A DNA stretch of 64,000 bases. Source: Mycobacterium ostraviense (lineage in GTDB: Bacteria > Actinomycetota > Actinomycetes > Mycobacteriales > Mycobacteriaceae). This document shows positions 26,732 through 36,672 of the stretch, piece after piece (position 1 is the first letter of the stretch; every line of letters starts with the position of its first letter). The notes beneath the pieces were generated by a model, which saw only the letters and a list, made by a program, of their open reading frames with translations, did not search any database and was not told the origin of the DNA. Both the position numbers and the translations under genes were made by a program. Location of the stretch: NCBI RefSeq assembly GCF_002705925.1, contig NZ_NKRE01000001.1, positions 1,373,657 through 1,437,656 on the forward strand, read 5' to 3'.

Positions 26732-26804
26732 TGGAGCTAAGGGGACTCGAACCCCTGACCCCCACACTGCCAGTGTGGTGCGCTACCAGCTGCGCCATAG
26801 CCCC
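26732..26804 (-). tRNA. tRNA-Ala (anticodon GGC)
   Basis: On the minus strand a full cloverleaf is seen: acceptor GGGGCTA/TAGCTCC, D arm GCGC...GCGC, anticodon stem CACAC/GTGTG with loop TGGCAGT (anticodon GGC, bases 26769-26771), T arm with GGTTCGAGTCC, and discriminator A. CCA is not encoded. It sits between the catabolic island and the conserved core. Confidence 0.95.
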
Positions 26805-26869
26805 GAGATGTCGTGCCCATCGAAGCTACACCACCGCCGGGAAGGGTTCAAAGTCCCAGGCCACGGCAC

Positions 26870-28504
<1,635 letters not shown>

Positions 28505-28595
28505 GGCACCAATTCTGCCCATTGGCACCTTGCCCGCCGTCGGTCAGGCTCTACGCTGCGAAGCGCACCCTTGGCACACCGGAAGGACTCGACCA

Positions 28596-28994
28596 GTGGC
28601 ACGCCATGACTACCGGGAGTTGGCCGCGATCTTCGCCGGCGGAGCGCTGGGCGCGCTGGCACGTGCGGCGCTGGCCACCCTCGCGGTCCCCGACTCGGCA
28701 CGGTGGCCATGGCCGACGTTCACCGTCAACATCGTCGGCGCATTCCTGGTGGGCTACTTCACCACCCGGCTGCTGGAACGGCTGCCGCTGTCGAGTTATC
28801 GGCGCCCGCTGCTGGGCACCGGACTATGCGGTGGCCTCACCACGTTCTCGACCATGCAGGTCGAGACGGTCAGAATGCTCGAACACGGCCACTGGGTGCT
28901 CGCCGCCGCCTACACCGTCGTCAGCATTGTGCTCGGCTTGCTGGCGGTGCAGCTGGCCACGGTCGTGGTCCGCCGGGTGCGGGTGCGCGGATGA
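28596..28994 (+). CDS. crcB: fluoride ion channel CrcB, first subunit
   Basis: A 132-residue membrane protein with four hydrophobic helices. [12 protein letters not shown] at the start, [11 protein letters not shown], and [15 protein letters not shown] are the Fluc family signatures (Asn on helix 2, TTFST break on helix 3). GTG 28596 has GGAAGGA upstream. It overlaps the second crcB by 4 bases (ATGA), and paired genes of this type form a heterodimeric channel that exports fluoride. Confidence 0.93.
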   Translation: MARHDYRELAAIFAGGALGALARAALATLAVPDSARWPWPTFTVNIVGAFLVGYFTTRLLERLPLSSYRRPLLGTGLCGGLTTFSTMQVETVRMLEHGHWVLAAAYTVVSIVLGLLAVQLATVVVRRVRVRG

Positions 28995-29359
28995 TCTCGG
29001 TTGCCGTCTGGCTGGGCGTCATGGTCATCGGCGGGATCGGGTCGGTGTCGCGGTTCCTGGTCGATCGCGCCGTCGCGCGCCGGACGGCGCGGGCATTTCC
29101 CTACGGCACGCTGGCGGTGAACCTCAGCGGTGCCGCGCTGCTGGGGTTCCTCGGCGGCTTGACGTTACCCAAAGACGTTGCGCTGCTGGCGGGCACGGCG
29201 TTCGTCGGGGCCTACACCACCTTCTCCACCTGGATGCTGGAAACCCAGCGGCTGGGCGAGGACCGCCAGCTGCGTGCGGCATTGGCCAATATCGCCGCCA
29301 GCGTCATACTCGGACTGGCGGCGACGTTGCTGGGCCAATGGATCGCGGAGCAGATATGA
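28991..29359 (+). CDS. crcB: fluoride ion channel CrcB, second subunit
   Basis: A 122-residue paralogue with the same four-helix plan: [26 protein letters not shown] and [17 protein letters not shown]. It starts inside the stop of the first crcB and its own stop overlaps the start of the DUF190 gene (ATGA at 29356), so all three are coupled. It differs enough from the first copy to fit a heterodimer. Confidence 0.93.
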   Translation: MISVAVWLGVMVIGGIGSVSRFLVDRAVARRTARAFPYGTLAVNLSGAALLGFLGGLTLPKDVALLAGTAFVGAYTTFSTWMLETQRLGEDRQLRAALANIAASVILGLAATLLGQWIAEQI

Positions 29360-30459
29360 GTGAGCAAAGCCTGAAGTTGACCGCTTACTTCGGCGAGCGA
29401 CAGCGTGCGGTCGACACCAAACGGTTTCTGGCCGACGCGATGCTGGATCTGTTCGGCGAGAACGGCGTCGCGACGAGCGTTTTGATGCGCGGTACCACGG
29501 GCTTCGGGCCCGAGCACGAGCTGCGCTGCGACCGGATGCTGAGCTTGTCCGAGGATCCTCCGGTCACCATTGTCGCCGTCGACGTCGCGTCGAAGATCCG
29601 CGGTCTGGTCGACGATGTGACGGCGATGACCGACCGCGGATTGGTGACGTTGGAACGCGCCCGACTGGTCACCCGACACAGCGGCGCCGAGGCGCTGGGC
29701 GAGATGGAAAGCCGAAACGGGGATGCCGCCAAGCTCACCGTCTACGTCGGCCGTCAGGTGCGGGTCGGTGGGACCGCCGCTGGCTACGCCGTCTGCGAAC
29801 TGCTGTATCGGCACGGATTCGCCGGTGCCACAGTGCTTCTCGGCGTCGACGGCACGGCATATGGTGAACGTTTCCGGGCGCGCTTCTTCGGCCGCAACGT
29901 CAATGTTCCGTTGATGATCATCGCTATCGGTTCGGTTCCGCAGGTGTCGGCCGCCGCCACCGACCTCGCCGGCCTACTGCCCAACCCACTGCTGACCATC
30001 GAACGGGTACGGCTGTGCAAACGCGACGGCGAGCTGTTGGCCCGCCCCCAACAGCTGCCGCCGACCGACGACCAGGGACGAAATTTGTGGCAGAAGCTGA
30101 TGGTGCACACCGCCGAAGCGACCCATCATGAGGGCCTGCCGATCCACCGCGCGCTGGTGTATCGACTGATGCAGTCGCAGACGGCCCGGGGCGCGACTGC
30201 CCTGCGTGGAGTCTGGGGTTTCCATGGCGATCATAAACCGCACGGGGACAAGCTTTTTCAGCTCGCGCGTAGGGTACCGGTGACCACCATCATCGTCGAT
30301 ACGCCGGAGGCTATCGCGCGCAGCTTCGATATCGTTGACGAGCTGACTACCCGCCACGGGCTGGTCACCAGCGAGATGGTCCCGGCGGCGGTGTCCTTGA
30401 CGGGATCGCCGGGATCGCCTAGAGCGGCCGAAACGCCGCTGGCACAGTACAACTACTGA
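29356..30459 (+). CDS. DUF190-domain protein, two repeats
   Basis: A 367-residue cytosolic protein made of two or three related DUF190 units: LTAYFGERQRA ... DLFGENGVATSVLMRGTTGF, KLTVYVGRQVRV ... LYRHGFAGATVLLGVDGT, and MVHTAEATHHEGLPIHRALV ... ALRGVWGFHGDHKPHGD. The repeats (G-x-A-T-V-L-x-G) resemble small PII-like sensor folds. It is coupled to the crcB genes, an arrangement kept in mycobacteria, so a role in sensing the state of fluoride export is plausible, but this is inference. Confidence 0.88.
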   Translation: MSEQSLKLTAYFGERQRAVDTKRFLADAMLDLFGENGVATSVLMRGTTGFGPEHELRCDRMLSLSEDPPVTIVAVDVASKIRGLVDDVTAMTDRGLVTLERARLVTRHSGAEALGEMESRNGDAAKLTVYVGRQVRVGGTAAGYAVCELLYRHGFAGATVLLGVDGTAYGERFRARFFGRNVNVPLMIIAIGSVPQVSAAATDLAGLLPNPLLTIERVRLCKRDGELLARPQQLPPTDDQGRNLWQKLMVHTAEATHHEGLPIHRALVYRLMQSQTARGATALRGVWGFHGDHKPHGDKLFQLARRVPVTTIIVDTPEAIARSFDIVDELTTRHGLVTSEMVPAAVSLTGSPGSPRAAETPLAQYNY

Positions 30460-30472
30460 CGGTCGACCGTCA
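30457..30472. terminator. 16-base palindrome spanning both convergent stop codons
   Basis: TGACGGTCGACCGTCA is perfectly symmetric; its left TGA is the stop of the DUF190 gene and its right end is the stop of the minus-strand gene. No T-run follows. It may act as a weak bidirectional hairpin or as a protein-binding site. Confidence 0.35.
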
Positions 30473-31096
30473 CTGCTGCCGAAGGGCAGGCACGTCGTCG
30501 AGCGTGCGCGGCAGCACGTAAAGGGCCACCCGCCGGTTCGCCAGTTCGTGTTCGCCGAGGAAGACGCAGCCACCGTTTTCACAGAAGTGGCGTATCCCTT
30601 TGCTTCGATAGTCCGGGTCGAAAATGATCCGGCGACACTGCGGTTCGGCATTGAGCACGCTGGCCACAAAGTGCGGCAGTAAGAGTTGAGCGACACCAAG
30701 GGAGATGATGTTCGGGTCGGCGGTGGCGGCGTGGATACCCAAATCATAGGGATCGGATTCGTAGAGGGTAGAGATCAAATCCTTTGCAGCCCAGTATAAT
30801 TCGAGGTAGCCGTAATATTGGCCGTCCAGACTGCCGACGAACGGCCGCGAGTAGTTGCCGTCGAGCTGGGCTCGCAGATACCGCTGCCACCGCGCCGCCG
30901 GCCACACGCATTCCCACGCTCTGGCCAAGTGCGGCCTGCTCATCCACTCGGCGATCATCTCCGCGTCGGTATCCGGGTCGGCCAGCCGAAACGCGTACGG
31001 CGAGGGCACCGCCGGCGTGGGCGGCGGCGGGACGTTACGGACCTCGTCGGTGAGATCGGTCAGTTGGCGCGGGAAAAGCGCGTCGGCTTCGCTCAT
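30470..31096 (-). CDS. mbtK: MbtK-like lysine N-acyltransferase (mycobactin pathway)
   Basis: A 208-residue GNAT/siderophore acyltransferase. Diagnostic blocks are MIAEWMSRPHLARAWE, YLELYWAAKDLIS, SDPYDLGIHAA, then RRIIFDPDYRSKGIRHFCEN and FLGEHELANRRVALYVL, which follow M. tuberculosis MbtK (Rv1347c) as I remember it. MbtK transfers a long acyl chain to the lysine N6 of mycobactin. ATG 31096 follows the TGA of the upstream gene by one base, so it is coupled. Its place between Rv3071- and Rv3072c-like genes is not the one in M. tuberculosis; a paralogue is possible. Confidence 0.8.
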   Translation of the reverse strand: MSEADALFPRQLTDLTDEVRNVPPPPTPAVPSPYAFRLADPDTDAEMIAEWMSRPHLARAWECVWPAARWQRYLRAQLDGNYSRPFVGSLDGQYYGYLELYWAAKDLISTLYESDPYDLGIHAATADPNIISLGVAQLLLPHFVASVLNAEPQCRRIIFDPDYRSKGIRHFCENGGCVFLGEHELANRRVALYVLPRTLDDVPALRQQ

Positions 31097-31097
31097 G

Positions 31098-31991
31098 TCA
31101 ACCCGCAAGCCTACCTACCGCACCCGTTGCGGACAGCCATTTGTCGGCCAGCGCCGAAACCCAGCCGGCTACCGCGCCGGCATCCGCCGGCGGCGCCTGG
31201 ACCAGCACCAGCTCGTCGATGCCCAGTTCGGCCAGGGTCTCGACATCGCTGACCCGGGGGCTGCGCAGCGCCACGGCCAGTGACAGCCCATCAGGGTCTC
31301 GACCCGACTCGGCACACAACTGCTCGAGCCTGCCGACCCGTTCGCGCACCGCGTCCACGCCGTCGAGGTTGAACCCGTACCAGCCGTCCGCCCAGGCCGC
31401 GACTCGTCGCATCGCCGCATCGCTGTTGCCCCCGACCACGATCGGGATGCGGCGCTCCCGAGCCGGCTTGGGGTTGACCCGGACGCAGTCGAACGCGACG
31501 AAGTCTCCGCTGAACGACGCCACATCGTCGCGCCACAACGTGCGCATCGCGGCGACGTATTCGGCGGTGCGCGCCGCGCGGCGCTCAAACGGCACCCCGA
31601 GCGCTTCGAACTCCTCTTTGGACCATCCGACGCCGACGCCGAGTACCAGTCGTCCGCCGCTCAGCCGATCCAGGCTCGCCGCCTGCTTGGCCACCACGAC
31701 CGGGTTGCGCTTGGGCAGCAGCAACACACCGGTAGCGACCGCTATCCGCGACGACGCGGCAGCGGCGAACGCCAACGCGACCATCGGGTCCAGCCAATCC
31801 GCCTGGGCTGGAACCGCGATGACGCCGTCGTCGGAATACGGATACCGGGACTCGGGCCGATCCACCATCACGACATGTTCGCCGGCCCACAGGGTGGCGA
31901 AACCGGCGTTGTCCGCCGCGGATGCGACGGCGTCAATCACCGTCCGGTCGGCGCCGGATCCGATCCCCAACGCATGCAATGCGAGCCGCAT
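31098..31991 (-). CDS. LLM-class F420-dependent oxidoreductase
   Basis: A 297-residue luciferase-like TIM barrel. WAGEHVVMVD near the N-terminus, ATGVLLLPKRNPVVVAKQAAS and GRLVLGVGVGWSKEEFEALG are the F420/FMN-binding family markers; IPIVVGGNSDAAMRRVA supplies the later loop. It resembles Rv3072c, but is longer than I recall that gene being. Lies in a four-gene minus-strand run (DUF732, DUF488, this gene, MbtK). Substrate unknown. Confidence 0.88.
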   Translation of the reverse strand: MRLALHALGIGSGADRTVIDAVASAADNAGFATLWAGEHVVMVDRPESRYPYSDDGVIAVPAQADWLDPMVALAFAAAASSRIAVATGVLLLPKRNPVVVAKQAASLDRLSGGRLVLGVGVGWSKEEFEALGVPFERRAARTAEYVAAMRTLWRDDVASFSGDFVAFDCVRVNPKPARERRIPIVVGGNSDAAMRRVAAWADGWYGFNLDGVDAVRERVGRLEQLCAESGRDPDGLSLAVALRSPRVSDVETLAELGIDELVLVQAPPADAGAVAGWVSALADKWLSATGAVGRLAG

Positions 31992-32012
31992 CCGACGATC
32001 GTCTCATGCCGG

Positions 32013-32369
32013 TCAGCGACTCTCGAGCAGCTTCGCCAGGACGGCCGCGTGACTGCCGTCGATTTCGCGCGTGGCGGTGACCAGGGTGATGGGCCCGCTC
32101 GCGGCGAGCTTCCGCAGTTCGGCCAGCGCCGGGCCGCCGGACAGTTCCGCTTCGTAGCGCGCCTCGAATTCGTCGAACCGCTCCCGCCGGTGGTGGTACC
32201 ACTCACGCAGTTCCGTCGACGGGGCCACGTCCTTACGCCAGACACCCACTCGCGGGTCGTCTTTGCGGATTCCCCTTGGCCAGATGCCGTCGACCAGGAT
32301 GCGCTGTCCCACGTCGGCATCGGGGTCCGCGTAGATCCGCGTTATTCGAATCTGGCGCTTGGCGACCAT
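32013..32369 (-). CDS. DUF488-family protein
   Basis: A 118-residue protein: RIYADPDADVGQRILVDGIW then PRGIRKDDPRVGVWRKDVAP and LREWYHHRRERFDEFEARYE are the DUF488/YeaO family signature. Residues after ITLVTATREIDGSHAAVLAK complete the fold. Function unknown; homologue of Rv3073c by position. It starts 4 bases after the DUF732 gene stop and 21 bases before the LLM gene. Confidence 0.9.
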   Translation of the reverse strand: MVAKRQIRITRIYADPDADVGQRILVDGIWPRGIRKDDPRVGVWRKDVAPSTELREWYHHRRERFDEFEARYEAELSGGPALAELRKLAASGPITLVTATREIDGSHAAVLAKLLESR

Positions 32370-32373
32370 GGCG

Positions 32374-32718
32374 TCAGTGATACAGCAGATTGGTGTGCTG
32401 GCTGCAGTAGCTGTTGACGGCAGCGAGCACGGTCGACCTCGCCTCCTGCTGGGTGAAGTTGCCGGGGCCGCCGACGAGTCTGTTGACCGTCGCCTGGTAC
32501 GTCTGCGGGGTGGGGCTCTGGTCGAGCATCGCGCAGGTGGTGTGGGCCTCGGCGATCATCGTCTGCAGCGAGACCCGGCCCTGATAGTTGACTCCGTTCT
32601 CGGAGAGCCACTTCGTGTAGTAGGAGTCCTCGGTGCTCAGCGGATCGGCTTGGGCAACCGGGCAGGTCGGCAGCGCCAGGCCCACCAGCGCTACCGCAAG
32701 CGTTTGTGCAGGCCTCAT
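32374..32718 (-). CDS. secreted DUF732 protein
   Basis: A 114-residue product from ATG 32718. Residues 1-24 are a Sec signal peptide (MRPAQTLAVALVGLALPTCP then AQA-DP cleavage site). The mature part (YYTKWLSENGVN, AHTTCAMLD, GGPGNFTQQEARSTVLAAVN, SYC) is the DUF732 fold with two cysteines that likely form a disulphide. Exported, small, function unknown. The first gene of the DUF732-DUF488-LLM-MbtK run. Confidence 0.8.
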   Translation of the reverse strand: MRPAQTLAVALVGLALPTCPVAQADPLSTEDSYYTKWLSENGVNYQGRVSLQTMIAEAHTTCAMLDQSPTPQTYQATVNRLVGGPGNFTQQEARSTVLAAVNSYCSQHTNLLYH

Positions 32719-32863
32719 GATCCGCCTCCCGATGAGCGTCTTCAGCACCGAAGCAAGCAGGACCAACGCTACGCCGGGAATTCCCAGTTGGGGGCGGCGG
32801 CGGCGTCTCGATGTCGATCACGTCCGGGGCGAATGTCATCAATGTCGGCGGACCGTGTTACTA

Positions 32864-32879
32864 TCGAACACATGTTCGA
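32864..32879. promoter_or_regulatory. LexA-binding SOS box
   Basis: TCGAACACATGTTCGA is an exact match to the mycobacterial SOS consensus TCGAAC-N4-GTTCGA. It covers the ATG (32872) of the HNH gene and lies about 150 bases upstream of the divergent DUF732 gene. SOS control of 13E12-type genes is established in M. tuberculosis. Confidence 0.85.
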
Positions 32880-34139
32880 TTTAACGAGGATCGGCCCTCG
32901 CGCCGGCCAAGCGGCCCTGATCGAGCGCATCGCCGAGCTGGAGAGAATCAAATCGGCGGCCGCTGCGGGCCAGGCTCGAGCGGCGGCCGCCCTGGACGCG
33001 GCACGCAGGGCCGCCGAAGCTGCCGGCGGCATGCCCGCCGATCGGCGCGGACGTGGGGTGGCCAACGAGGTCGCGCTGGCGCGACGAGACTCACCGGCCC
33101 GCGGCGCCCGGCATCTCGGCCTTGCGAAGGCCCTGGTGCACGAGATGCCGCACACGCTGGCCGCGCTGGAATGCGGCGCCCTGTCGGAATGGCGGGCCAC
33201 CCTGATCGTGCGGGAAAGTGCGTGTCTGGACGTGGCGGATCGGCGCACGCTGGACGCCCAGTTGTGTGGTGACCTGGCGAACCTCGATGGGCTGGGCGAT
33301 GCGCGGGTGGCCGCGGCCGCCAAGGCGATCGCCTACCGGCTGGACCCGCATGCCGTCGTCGACCGGGCGGCCAAGGCCGCCGAGGAACGCACGGTCACCA
33401 TCCGACCCGCACCCGACACCATGTCGTATGTGACCGCCCTGCTCCCGGTAGCCCAGGGCGTGTCGGTGTATGCGGCGCTGCGCCGCGAAGCTGACGCTTG
33501 CTGCGACGGGCGCTCGCGCGGACAGGTCATGGCAGACACCCTGGTCGAGCGGGTCACCGGCCGGGCCGCAACGGTCCCGACCCCGATCGCGGTCACCTGG
33601 TCCTGTCCGACGAGACACTGCTCGGCGCTGACAGCGCACCGGCGGATGTCTGCGGCTATGGCCCCATCCCCGCGGCCGTGGCCCGCGCGATGGTCGCCGA
33701 CACCGTCGCTGACCCACGCTCGAGAGCCACGCTGCGCAGGCTCTACGCCCATCCGAAAAGCGGAGCGCTGGTCGCCATGGAGTCACGCGTGCGACTGTTT
33801 CCTCGCGGGCTGGCCACCTTCATCGAGTTGCGGGATCAGCGGTGCCGAACGCCTTACTGCGACGCGCCGATTCGCCACCGCGACCACGCCCGGCCGTGGG
33901 CCGAAGGCGGTGCGACCACCGCCAATAACGGGCTCGGCTCCTGCGAGCGCTGCAACTACGCCAAGCAAGCCCTTGGCTGGGAGGTGACAACGAGCGATGA
34001 AAACCACACGCACACAGCCGAATTCACCACCCCAACGGGCAAGCGATACCGGTCCGGGGCCCCACCGCGGATACCGCCGATTACGGTCAGTGACGTCGAG
34101 GTCCGCATCGGCATCGCGCTCGCTCGGCACGCCGCCTAG
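32872..34139 (+). pseudogene. 13E12-type HNH endonuclease (DUF222), one-base frameshift
   Basis: Starts at ATG 32872 (MFDLTRIGPRAGQAALIERI), or at ATG 32842. The DUF222 part reads cleanly to ATVPTPIAV at about 33593, where one base appears missing; shifting restores HLVLSDETLLGADSAPADVC and the HNH zinc module RCRTPYCDAPIRHRDHARPW, GGATTANNGLGSCERCNYAK, ending at 34139. The HNH residues (RDHARPW, N-N-G) are intact. Homologue of Rv3074 by position. With the frameshift the nuclease domain is not made. Confidence 0.85.
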
Positions 34140-35071
34140 TAGTGGTAGGTGTCCGTCGGGGCGGGCATGTGAACCCGTTCGTCCTCGAACTCCGACACTT
34201 CGATGCCGTAGGCACGGGCCAGGTCGAGGATCTTGGTGGCCCGCGCAATGCGCGGCAGGTCGGAGCCGTTGCGGATCTCTCCCCCGTCGCGCTGGAACTC
34301 GGCGAAAAACTCTTTGGCCCAGCCGATTTCGTCTTGCGATGGCGACAATCCCTCGTTCACCACGGCGCACTGCTCGGGCGAAAGGCAGATCTTGCCGGTC
34401 ATCCCGAATTCGACGGAAACCGCGGTGGCCTCGATGAGCTTGAGCGGGTTGGTGCCGATGGTCGGCCCGTCGATGGCACTGGGCAGGTTGGCGGCCTTGG
34501 CGGCGATGGTGAACCGTGACCGAGCGTAGGCCAGGGTGGTCGGTTCTTCGCCGAAACCGGTGTCGCGGCGGAAATCGCCGATGCCGAAGGCCAGCCGAAA
34601 GGTGCCTTTCGCCGCGGCGATCTCGGTGATGCGCTCCAGGCCCCGGGCCGTTTCGACCAGCGCCACGATCGGCACGTTCGGCAGTCGCAGCGCGGTCTCG
34701 GTGACATGGTCCACCGATTCCACCATCGCCAGCATCACACCGCCGATCGACGTGCCGGCCAGTGCGGCTATGTCGTCGGCCCACCACGGGGTACCGAAGC
34801 CGTTGATGCGAACCCAGTCGCCGTTTCCGGCACCCAGCCACCGCACAACGTTGTCGCGGGCGGTGGGCTTGTCTTTGGGCGCAACCGCATCCTCGATGTC
34901 GAGGACGACGATGTCGGCACGAGAGTGTGCCGCGGACTGGAAACGCTCGGCGTGCGCGCCGTTGACCAACAGCCAGCTTCGGGCTAGCACCGGATCGATG
35001 CGTGAACCGATGTCATCGGGATCCGAAGCGGCGCCGTCGACCTGGTCATACATTGCGTGTTCAGTGGTCAT
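34136..35071 (-). CDS. citE: citrate lyase beta subunit-like (HpcH/HpaI aldolase family)
   Basis: A 311-residue TIM barrel. RADIVVLDIEDAVAPKDK carries the metal-binding Glu/Asp, RINGFGTPWWADDIAAL the next strand, VALVETARGLE the catalytic Glu and AFGIGDFRRDTGF the conserved loop. In mycobacteria stand-alone CitE-like enzymes act on acyl-CoA esters (for example malyl- or citramalyl-CoA) without CitDF, none of which is present here. ATG 35071 sits after GGAAATGATG. Homologue of Rv3075c by position; its stop overlaps the HNH gene stop. Confidence 0.88.
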   Translation of the reverse strand: MTTEHAMYDQVDGAASDPDDIGSRIDPVLARSWLLVNGAHAERFQSAAHSRADIVVLDIEDAVAPKDKPTARDNVVRWLGAGNGDWVRINGFGTPWWADDIAALAGTSIGGVMLAMVESVDHVTETALRLPNVPIVALVETARGLERITEIAAAKGTFRLAFGIGDFRRDTGFGEEPTTLAYARSRFTIAAKAANLPSAIDGPTIGTNPLKLIEATAVSVEFGMTGKICLSPEQCAVVNEGLSPSQDEIGWAKEFFAEFQRDGGEIRNGSDLPRIARATKILDLARAYGIEVSEFEDERVHMPAPTDTYHY

Positions 35072-35148
35072 CATCATTTCCGTGGGTATGTAGCGCGGTT
35101 CCCTAAACCGTAACCTCATCGCGAAACGGGCGGTCCGGCCGACCCGCG

Positions 35149-35745
35149 TCAGCGGCGCGAACGGCGACGTTCGTGGCCGGCGGTCAGCCGGAACAGCGCG
35201 CGGTCCAGGGTCGGCAAGATCTCGGTGATGGCGATTTCGCCGGCGGTGAATCGCGCCACCAGGCCGTAGGCCAGGTTGGACACGATCGGGGGCAGGTCCG
35301 CGACGAGGTCGGGGTCGGCCTCGCCGAGCACGGCCATCGCGGCGGGCGCGACGGCGTCGAGACCCCGGCTCACCAGCCGCTGACCTCCGGGGGCAGACCG
35401 CGCACGGTAATAGGCCCGCAGCATGTCCGGGTGACGCTCCCAGGGTTCGAAAATCGTCCGGAACACGCGCATCAGGCCGTCGTAGACGGATTCGTCCGGG
35501 CCGGGTGTCTGTGTGTCCAAACCGGCATAGCGGTTTTCGTCCATCCAGCGCTCGAGCGCCGACAGGATCAGCGCGTCTCGGGTTGGATAACGCTTGTAGA
35601 TGGTGGCCAGCGAGGTCCGCGCGCGCCGGGCCACCTCCCGCAGCTGGACGGCGTCGTAGCCTCCGGTCTCCAGGATGTCGACGACCACTTCCAGGATGGG
35701 ATCGGGGATCCGGTCGTGCGGGCGCTCCAGATCGCCGGTCACCAC
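35149..35745 (-). CDS. TetR-family repressor
   Basis: About 198 residues. The HTH is LREVARRARTSLATIYKRYP followed by TRDALILSALERWM; the C-terminal ligand domain ends LDRALFRLTAGHERRRSRR. The start is uncertain: GTG 35745 is used here, but TTG 35760 and GTG 35742 are also possible. It is divergent from the broken SDR/P450 pair, and two tandem palindromes in the gap are its likely operators. This cassette is not between Rv3075c and Rv3076 in M. tuberculosis as I recall it. Confidence 0.85.
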   Translation of the reverse strand: MVTGDLERPHDRIPDPILEVVVDILETGGYDAVQLREVARRARTSLATIYKRYPTRDALILSALERWMDENRYAGLDTQTPGPDESVYDGLMRVFRTIFEPWERHPDMLRAYYRARSAPGGQRLVSRGLDAVAPAAMAVLGEADPDLVADLPPIVSNLAYGLVARFTAGEIAITEILPTLDRALFRLTAGHERRRSRR

Positions 35746-35782
35746 TTCAGCGCTAACCAAATTTCACCCTTGCCCTCGCTCA

Positions 35783-35818
35783 GTAACATCGTTACCGTAC
35801 CGGGTGTAACACCGTTAC
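35783..35818. promoter_or_regulatory. two tandem palindromic operators GTAACxxxGTTAC
   Basis: GTAAC-ATC-GTTAC (35783-35795) and GTAAC-ACC-GTTAC (35806-35818) are both perfect inverted repeats, with centres 23 bases apart (about two helical turns). They lie between the TetR gene and the SDR start at 35835, fitting cooperative binding by the neighbouring repressor. Confidence 0.65.
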
Positions 35819-35834
35819 TCAACGTGGAGGAGCG

Positions 35835-36661
35835 ATGGCCGGCCGAGTCGACGACAAGGTCGCGTTTGTCACCGGCGCGGCCCGCGGCCAGGGCCGCAGT
35901 CACGCCGTGCGGCTGGCGCAGGAAGGCGCCGACATCATCGCGGTCGACATCTGCCAACCGATCGAGAACTCGGCGGCACCACCCGCGACACCCGAAGACC
36001 TCGCGGAGACGGCCGACTTCGTCAAGGCTCTGGACCGGCGGATCGTCGCCGCCGAAGTCGACGTCCGCGATTACGACTCGCTCGAGGCCGCCGTCGACGG
36101 CGGGGTCGAGCAACTCGGCCGGCTGGACATCGTCGTCGCCAACGCCGGCATCGGCACCGTGGGAGTCCGGCTGGACCGGATGGACGAGGACCTGTGGCAG
36201 CAAATGATCGACGTCAACCTCAGCGGCGTCTGGAAGTTGGTGAAAGCCGCAGTGCCCCATTTGGATTCGGGCGCATCGATCGTCTTGACCAGTTCGGTCG
36301 CCGGGCTCAAGGCATATCCCTACACGGGCACTACGTGGCGGCCAAACACGGGGTCGTCGGGCTGATGCGGTCCTTCGCCGTCGAGCTGGGTCCACGCAAC
36401 ATCCGCGTCAACTCGGTACACCCGACACACGTGAACACGCCATTGTTGATGAACGACAACACTTTTCGGCTGTTTCGGCCCGACCTGGAAAATCCGGGCC
36501 TCGACGACTTTGCCCTGATCTGCCGGACCTTCCACGTCCTGCCGATCCCGTGGGTGACGGCCGAGGACATCAGCAACGCGGTCCTCTTCCTGGCCTCTGA
36601 CGAATCGCGCTACATCACCGGCGTTGCGCTTCCCGTCGACGCCGGCAGCTGCCTCAAGTAA
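35835..36661 (+). pseudogene. mycofactocin-type SDR with a one-base deletion
   Basis: Starts at ATG 35835 with GTGGAGGAGCG. TGAARGQGRSHAVRLAQEGA then DIIAVDICQPIE is the signature of mycofactocin-coupled SDRs with non-exchangeable NAD. The Ser (TSSVAGLKAYPYTG) is reached, then the frame breaks at about 36325; shifting by one base restores HYVAAKHGVVGLMRSFAVEL, NIRVNSVHPTHVNTPLL and ITGVALPVDAGSCLK to 36661. The Tyr-Lys catalytic pair (YVAAK) is in the lost part. A missing C in ACGGGC(C)ACTAC explains it. Confidence 0.85.
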
Positions 36662-36672
36662 AGGACCAGCAC

